Shown here: piece by piece, positions 58,721-64,000 of the stretch | Layout of the letters: each line of letters starts with the position of its first letter | Position numbering within the stretch: position 1 is the stretch's first letter | Origin: Incurvaria masculella | Taxonomy: Eukaryota; Arthropoda; Insecta; Lepidoptera; Incurvariidae | Direction: 5' to 3' | Assembly (NCBI GenBank): GCA_946894095.1 | Contig: OX335652.1 | Span: forward strand, 14,531,001 to 14,595,000 | Length of the DNA: 64,000 nt | The notes under the pieces: generated by a model | Database searches by the model: none | What the model was told of the DNA's origin: nothing | What the model saw: only the letters and a program-made list of their open reading frames with translations | Translations under genes and position numbers: made by a program

Positions 58721-59025
58721 AGACACAGATCTTTGTTGCCTGATATAAGTTATAAAATATCAATGAAATTGGCAAATCGGTTTTCAAATATTAAGTCACC
58801 TACGTTTGTATTAGCAGCATAGCTTACGGCTCGCCGTAGCAAACAAAAACAGGTATTTGAATGACTCCTAAATGGAAGAACAATATTTTTATTTTAAAAT
58901 ATTATCATTGATTTTATTTTGTGTAAGAGAAATAAAAATGTAATAGTAAACTAATGGAAGCCACTGCGGTGCTTGCATGGAAATATTGACCTTAGGTCAT
59001 AATTGGTAATAAGGGATTACACTTT
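58721..59025. other. No gene seen
   Basis: AT-rich sequence between local repeat member 1 and the perfect hairpin. Confidence 0.4.
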
Positions 59026-59099
59026 TATTTGCATGGGTCGGATGTGCATTTTGACCTGGGCCACCCCATGTCAAAATGCACATCCGACCCATGCAAATA
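59026..59099. repeat. Perfect hairpin, 30-bp arms, 14-base loop
   Basis: 59026-59055 and 59070-59099 are exact reverse complements, starting TATTTGCATGGGTCGGATGT. No mismatch over 30 bp, not related to other palindromes here. It could be a young palindromic transposon, a small-RNA precursor-like stem or a cruciform site. Confidence 0.9.
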
Positions 59100-59239
59100 T
59101 TCTTGGTTACAACATACAAAAATGAATGGACTTTGAGGCATATATTGATAAGGAATGGTATGTTGGTTTTTGAAAAGCATTAGGAAGTTTTACAACCATG
59201 AATAGTGCTATAAACAAGAAAATCGTAAAAGAGCCAACG

Positions 59240-59590
59240 TAGTGTCTCTGTTTCAGATGAGGTAAAAATGCTTTTGTATGTCGGGCTGTTAAGATCGGGC
59301 TGTTAAGAACGGCCGGTTTGAAAACCGCTATTCCAATTAAATTGATATTTAATATCTAATATCAGGCAACAAATATCTGTGTCTGCACGCATTAGTTTTT
59401 TTGAAAAATTCAAACCGATTGAAATGAAACCAAAAAGAAAATGTTCATACGAATTTAGTTTTATCTGTGGTTTGACCCAGAATACATTTACCGGGAAAAC
59501 AAAGACATGCAAAATTTTTTAAAAATGTCAAATGTTCAAAAAGACAGACTCGCGAGTCAGAGAGCGAGTCAGAGAGCCATTAGTTTTATA
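59240..59590. repeat. Local degraded repeat, member 2
   Basis: Combines the words shared with 46320-46670 (first and last parts) and those shared with 58490-58720 (GATATTTAATATCTAATATC, GGCAACAAATATCTGTGTCTG). It is therefore likely the most complete member of one decayed element. Confidence 0.5.
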
Positions 59591-59659
59591 ATGAATTCGT
59601 GGCTTAAAATTGGCCTGTAGACATCAGAGACTACAAACGTAGTTAACTAATCATAAATC

Positions 59660-59939
59660 TTCTTAAGCGGGGCTTACGCGAACAATTTTGAAGAAAGATA
59701 ACTTTTGAAAAACCTGTCGATGTGATCAGTGTTGTGTGTAGGGACATCCCTAGCAATTACTTAAATATAAATGTGAGGGTAGTTGGTGAAACTGCACGAA
59801 CTACTCGGTGGCGAAGGCGAGCTGCTTCAGTTCTCCCGTGACCACGATTGGATGCAACTCCTTTCGAAACGTCGGGTTTAAGAAAGGTATTTAAAAGTTA
59901 TCTTTCTTCAAAATTGTTCGCGTAAGCCCCGCTTAAGAA
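59660..59939. mobile_element. Fold-back element, ~50-bp arms (GAAACGTCG family)
   Basis: The ends TTCTTAAGCGGGGCTTACGC, then GAACAATTTTGAAGAAAGAT AACTTTT, are mirrored at the right. Just inside the right arm is TCCTTTCGAAACGTCGGG. 280 bp, non-coding. It is inserted between two members of the local repeat. Confidence 0.78.
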
Positions 59940-59944
59940 CATTA

Positions 59945-60190
59945 ATAATGTAGTTAACTAATCATTTGAAAACCACTGTTCCAATTTACTTGACATTTGA
60001 TATATATTAATAGGCCAAACGTATCTATCTTTGTCTGCATGTCTACACAGTACATTTATTCACAGACAAAACAAAATGTGTATGAACATTATAATTTAGC
60101 TTTCATTCGATTCTGTTTATATTTATCAAAAGATATTTTTTTTCCGAAGCTGTACATTCGAAGTGCCCCACGTGACATGAAGCAAACGTT
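59945..60190. repeat. Local degraded repeat, member 3
   Basis: Shares TAGTTAACTAATCATTTGAAA, AACCACTGTTCCAATTTACTTG and GTCTGCATGTCTAC-like words with members 1 and 2. It continues the sequence interrupted by the fold-back element at 59660-59939 (GTAGTTAACTAATCAT occurs on both sides). Confidence 0.5.
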
Positions 60191-60641
60191 TATATGTCAC
60201 ATTGTATGAGACTGCTGCACCGCTTCACCAGGCCCGGCGCTGCAGGTCAGGACGGTACCACCTCCTCTCCAGCACTTCAGCTGCTTTGAAGAGATCCGGA
60301 AAAAAGTAGAAAGGACATATCAGGGCTTTGAAGTTTGTAATTTAGTAAATCAAGGGAATTATCGTAACGAATGAATTAAGGGATGCATGTCTGCAGATGT
60401 CCATACATACATAGACATAGGACAACTTAAATACATACACATATTCACATACAGGGTTCAAATGAATAAAGTAAAACTCAATGATAAAAAAAGCACATTC
60501 ATATAATAAGCATATAACATGAAACATGTATGTCTGAAGATATTTTACTGAGATTATTTGTGATGAAGGAAAATAAAGAGATTCTAGTAATGGTAAACAT
60601 GGTATGGTAAGATGTGCTGAGTTTGGCAAATCAGAATAAAG
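60191..60641. other. No gene seen
   Basis: Mostly AT-rich. A GC-richer piece at 60210-60300 has no recognised identity. Confidence 0.4.
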
Positions 60642-60869
60642 GGGGACGCATCATAAAGTCCAAAAAGCACAAGGTCCAAAACCCATACCGTCCAAAATAC
60701 TGACGAATATAGATATTTTTAATTGGGTTAGGTTAGGTTAGTTCAGGTTAGGTCAGTTTAGGTTAGGTTAGGTTAGATTACATGCATTTTATAACACACA
60801 TGAAAAATACATACTTTTGGACGCTCTGGGTTTTGGACTTTACGCTTTTGGACTTTATGAAGGCGACCC
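60642..60869. mobile_element. MITE with telomere-type core, 228 bp, 8-bp duplication, copy 2
   Basis: Same ends as 57113-57301. It is flanked by GAATAAAG on both sides (60634-60641, 60870-60877). The core has about nine GGTTA-type units with a few variants, against about two in copy 1, which accounts for most of the 39-bp difference in length. Confidence 0.87.
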
Positions 60870-60929
60870 GAATAAAGAACACAAGAAACAACAACTCTCA
60901 ACATGACCCGCTTAAAACATGAAAGATCA

Positions 60930-61045
60930 TGTTCATAAAGTGAAGGTCCTGGCAGGGCACATAATTCCTTCGGAATTGCGATGTGTCAGGCTAATATCAT
61001 AACAGAGGGTGTGGAATTCGCCATCCTTGTCATTATATAAAAAAC
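60930..61045 (+). mobile_element. SINE copy M, 3' part
   Basis: Plus-strand fragment from TGTTCATAAAGTGAAGGTCC through GGCAGGGCACATAATTCCTTC and TCAGGCTAATATCATAACAG to CGCCATCCTTGTCATTATAT and A5. It starts just after the point corresponding to the CCAGTTCAATGTAGCC segment and lies directly upstream of the satellite. Confidence 0.75.
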
Positions 61046-61139
61046 TCCTAAGTACCTATTAAGATACACCTATTTTAACAGAAGCAGATGAACTTAAATA
61101 ACCATGGTTTCAATAAGAGGTTAAACGTAGCCCTAGCTC
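61046..61139. other. Junction between SINE fragment and satellite
   Basis: About 95 bp of AT-rich sequence with one satellite-like phrase (GTTTCAATAAGAGG, GTAGCCCTAGCTCAA). Confidence 0.4.
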
Positions 61140-64000
61140 AACAGAATCCAGTTCAATTAAGCCGTCTTCAAATTACATATAGTTCAATGTAGCCGCGCAG
61201 AAATAATATTCAGTTTAATGTTGGCGTGCTCAAATAACATAATTTCAATGCAAGAATGCTAATATCACATGCATCTCGATGTAGTAGTACTCAAATAAAA
61301 TCCATCTCAATATTGGCGTTTTAAAATCAAATCTATTTCAATGAAGCTGTGTGCTCAAATAAAATCCATCTCAATGTAGCCGTATTAAAAATAAATCCAG
61401 TTCAATGTAGCTGTGTGCTCAATTAACATCCATCTCAATGTAATCGTACTCAAATAAAATCCATCTCAATGTAGCCATGCTTAAAATAAATCCAGTTCAA
61501 TGTAGCTGCGTGCTCAATTAACATCCATCTCAATGTAATCGTACTCAAATAAAATCAATCTCAATGTAGCCGTGCTTAAAATTAATCCAGTTCAATGTAG
61601 CTGCGTGCTCAATTAATATCCATCTCAATGTAATCGTACTCAAATAAAATCTATCTCAATGTAGCCGTGCCTTAAAGAAAATCAGTTCAATGTAGCTGTG
61701 TGCTCGAATAACATCCATCTCAATGTAATCGTACTCAAATAAAATCCATCTCAATGTAGCCGTGCCTTAAATAAAATCAGTTCAATGTAGCTTTGTGCTC
61801 AAATAACACCCATCTCATCCATCTCAATGTAGCCGTGCCTTAAAGAAAATCAGTTCAATGTAGCTGTGTGCTCAATTAACATCCATCTCAATGTAATCGT
61901 ACTCAAATAAAATCCATCTCAATGCAGCCGTGCTTAAAAGAAAACCAGTTCAATGTACCTGTGTGCTCAAATAACATTCATCTCAATGTAATTGCTCAAG
62001 TAACATCCATCTCAATATAATCGTACTCAAATAAAATCCATCTCAATGTAGCCGAGCTTAAAAGAAAATCAGTTCAATGTAGCTGTATGCTCAAATAACA
62101 TCTATCTCAATGTAGCCGTGCCTTAAAGAAAATCAGTTCAATGTAGCTGTGTGCTCAAAAAACATCCATCTCAATGTAATCGTACTCAAATAAAATCCAT
62201 CTCAATGTAGCCGTGCTTAAAAGACAACCAGTTCAATGTAGATGTGTGCTCAATTAACATCTATCTAAATGTAATTGTACCCAAATAATATCCATCTCAA
62301 TGTAGCCGTGCCTTAAAGAAAATCAGTTCAATGTAGCTGTGTGCTCAAATAACATCCATCTCAATGTAATTGCTCAAGTAACATCCATCTCAATGTTATC
62401 GTACTCAAATAAAATCCATCTCAATGTAGCCGAGCTTAAAAGAAAATCAGTTCAATGTAGCTGTATGCTCAAACAACATCTATCTCAATGTAGCCGTGCC
62501 TTAAAGATAATCAGTTCAATGTAGCTGCGTGCTCAATTAATATCCATCTCAATGTAATCGTACTCAAATAAAATCCATCTCAATGTAGCCGTGCTTAAAA
62601 GAAAACCAGTTCAATGTAGCTGTGTGCTCAATTAATATCTATCTAAATGTAATCGTACCCAAATAATATCCATCTCAATATAGCCGTGCCTTAAAGAAAA
62701 TCAGTTCAATGTAGCTGTGTGCTCAAATAACATCCATCTCAATGTAATTGCTCAAGTAACATCCATCTCAATGTAATCGTACTCAAATAAAATCCATCTC
62801 AATGTAGCCGAGCTTAAAAGACAATCAGTTCAATGTAGCTGCGTGCTCAAATAACATCCATCTCAATGTCATCGTACTCAAATAAAATCCATCTCAATGT
62901 AGCCGTGCCTTAAATAAAATCAGTTCAATGTAGCTTTGTGCTCAAATAACACCCATCTCATCCATCTCAATGTAGACGTGCCTTAAAGAAAATCAGTTCA
63001 ATATAGCTGTGTGCTCAATTAACATCCATCTCAATGTAATCGTACTCAAATAAAATCCATCTCAATGTAGTCGTGCTCAAAAGAAAACCAGTTCAATGTA
63101 GCTTTGTGATCAAATAATATCCATCTAAATGTAACCGTACCCAAATAATATCCATCTCAATGTAGCCGTCCCTTAAAAAAAATCAGTTCAATGTAGCTGA
63201 ATGCTCAAATAACATCCATCTCACTGTAGCCGTGCCTTAAAGAAAATCAGTTCAATGTAGCTGAGTGCTCAAATAACATCTATCTCAATGTAATTGCTCA
63301 AATAACATACATCTCAATGTAATCGTACTGAAATAAAATCCATCTCAATGTAGCCGTGCTTATAATCAATCCAGTTCAATGTAGCTGCGTGCTCAATTAA
63401 TATCCATCTAAATGTAATCGTACCCAAATAATATCCATCTCAATGTAGCCGTCCCTTAAAAAAAATCAGTTCAATGAAAGCTGTATGCTCAAATAACATC
63501 CATCTCACTGTAGCCGTGCCTTAAAGAAAATCAGTTCAATGTAGCTGAGTGCTCAAATAACATCTATCTCAATGTAATTGCTCAAATAACATACATCTCA
63601 ATGTAATCGTACTGAAATAAAATCCATCTCAATGTAGCCGTGCCTTAAAGAAAATCAGTTCAAGGTAGCTGTGTGCTCGAATAACATCCATCTCAATGTA
63701 ATCGTACTCAAATAAAATCCAGCTCAATGTAGCCGTGCTTAAAATAAATCCAGTTCAATGTAGCTGCGTGCTCAATTAATATCCATCTCAATGTAATCGT
63801 ACTCAAGTAAATCTATCTCAATGTAGCCGTGCCTTAAATAAAATCAGTTCAATGAAGCCGAGTGCTCAAATAACATCTATCTCAATGTAATTGCTCAAAT
63901 AACATACATCTCAATGTAATCGTACTCAAATAAAATCCATCTCAATGTAGCCGTGCTTAAAATTAATCCAGTTCAATGTAGCTGCGTGCTCAATTAATAT
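61140..64000 (+). repeat. Satellite array, ~95-bp units of three ~32-bp subunits, runs off the window
   Basis: The subunits are of three kinds in order. One has CTCAATGTAGCCGTGC then TTAAA(A/G). One has CAGTTCAATGTAGCTGTGTG then CTCAA. One has CTCAATGTAATCGTACTCAA then ATAAAATCCAT. The early part (61140-61330) is diverged, the rest regular, with deletions giving two-subunit or extra units (CCCATCTCATCCATCTCAAT at 61810 and 62946). There are roughly 28 units in the window. It is non-coding; the open frame at 62339-62524 is repeat translation. Confidence 0.93.

Noticed and set aside
61140..64000. Regularly spaced repeats that could suggest a CRISPR array
   Set aside because: The spacers are themselves repeats, the period is three ~32-bp subunits, the context is a eukaryotic genome and no cas gene is present. 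It is a satellite.

Overview
The window looks like repeat-rich, gene-poor nuclear DNA of an insect, most likely a moth or butterfly. The evidence is an AT-rich background with very short reading frames, several interspersed-repeat types that I recognise from lepidopteran genomes (two copies of an element containing AGTGCGAGTCGGACTCGC, Helitron-like ends of the form CGGAGCCGGGTACC..GCTAGT, and a tRNA-derived SINE), mariner and Jockey-type elements, and stretches of the insect telomeric pentamer (TTAGG/CCTAA). No intact host protein gene, tRNA, rRNA or CRISPR array is visible. Only two GC-rich patches (about 2220-2475 and 53160-53492) could be exons, and neither is recognised. The window could be intergenic or lie inside a large intron.

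The coding capacity belongs to transposons. A mariner element (31178-32484, TA target duplication, D34D transposase) is broken by a 22-bp insertion. A nearly full-length Jockey-like LINE (40285-44280) has a gag-like ORF1 with three zinc knuckles, frameshifted in an A-run, and an intact 896-residue endonuclease/reverse transcriptase. Its target-site duplication is exceptionally long, 153 bp and identical on both sides. Three 3' ends of a second LINE type lie at 6.3, 10.6 and 52.9 kb.

Non-autonomous elements make up much of the rest. At least thirteen copies or fragments of one SINE are scattered from 2.5 to 61 kb. Its best copies join a tRNA-like A box and B box to a segment matching the internal control region of 5S rRNA. 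Other elements are a 2,388-bp element at 11.0-13.4 kb filled with direct and inverted minisatellite; PIF/Harbinger-like elements with TTA duplications (14.0-15.0, 46.0, 50.8 kb); two 550-bp elements with TTAA ends in opposite orientation (34.8 and 38.4 kb); two elements with 8-bp duplications whose cores hold telomere-type repeats (57.1 and 60.6 kb); two tiny elements of 62 and 77 bp with 4-bp duplications (38.3 and 58.2 kb); and several palindromic fold-back elements.

From about 61.14 kb to the end of the window lies a satellite array of roughly 95-bp units, each made of three ~32-bp subunits. The subunit closely matches an internal segment of the SINE, and a SINE fragment in the same orientation sits just upstream, so the satellite probably arose from the SINE. 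The window is therefore best read as a record of transposon insertion, nesting and repeat amplification rather than a set of cooperating genes.
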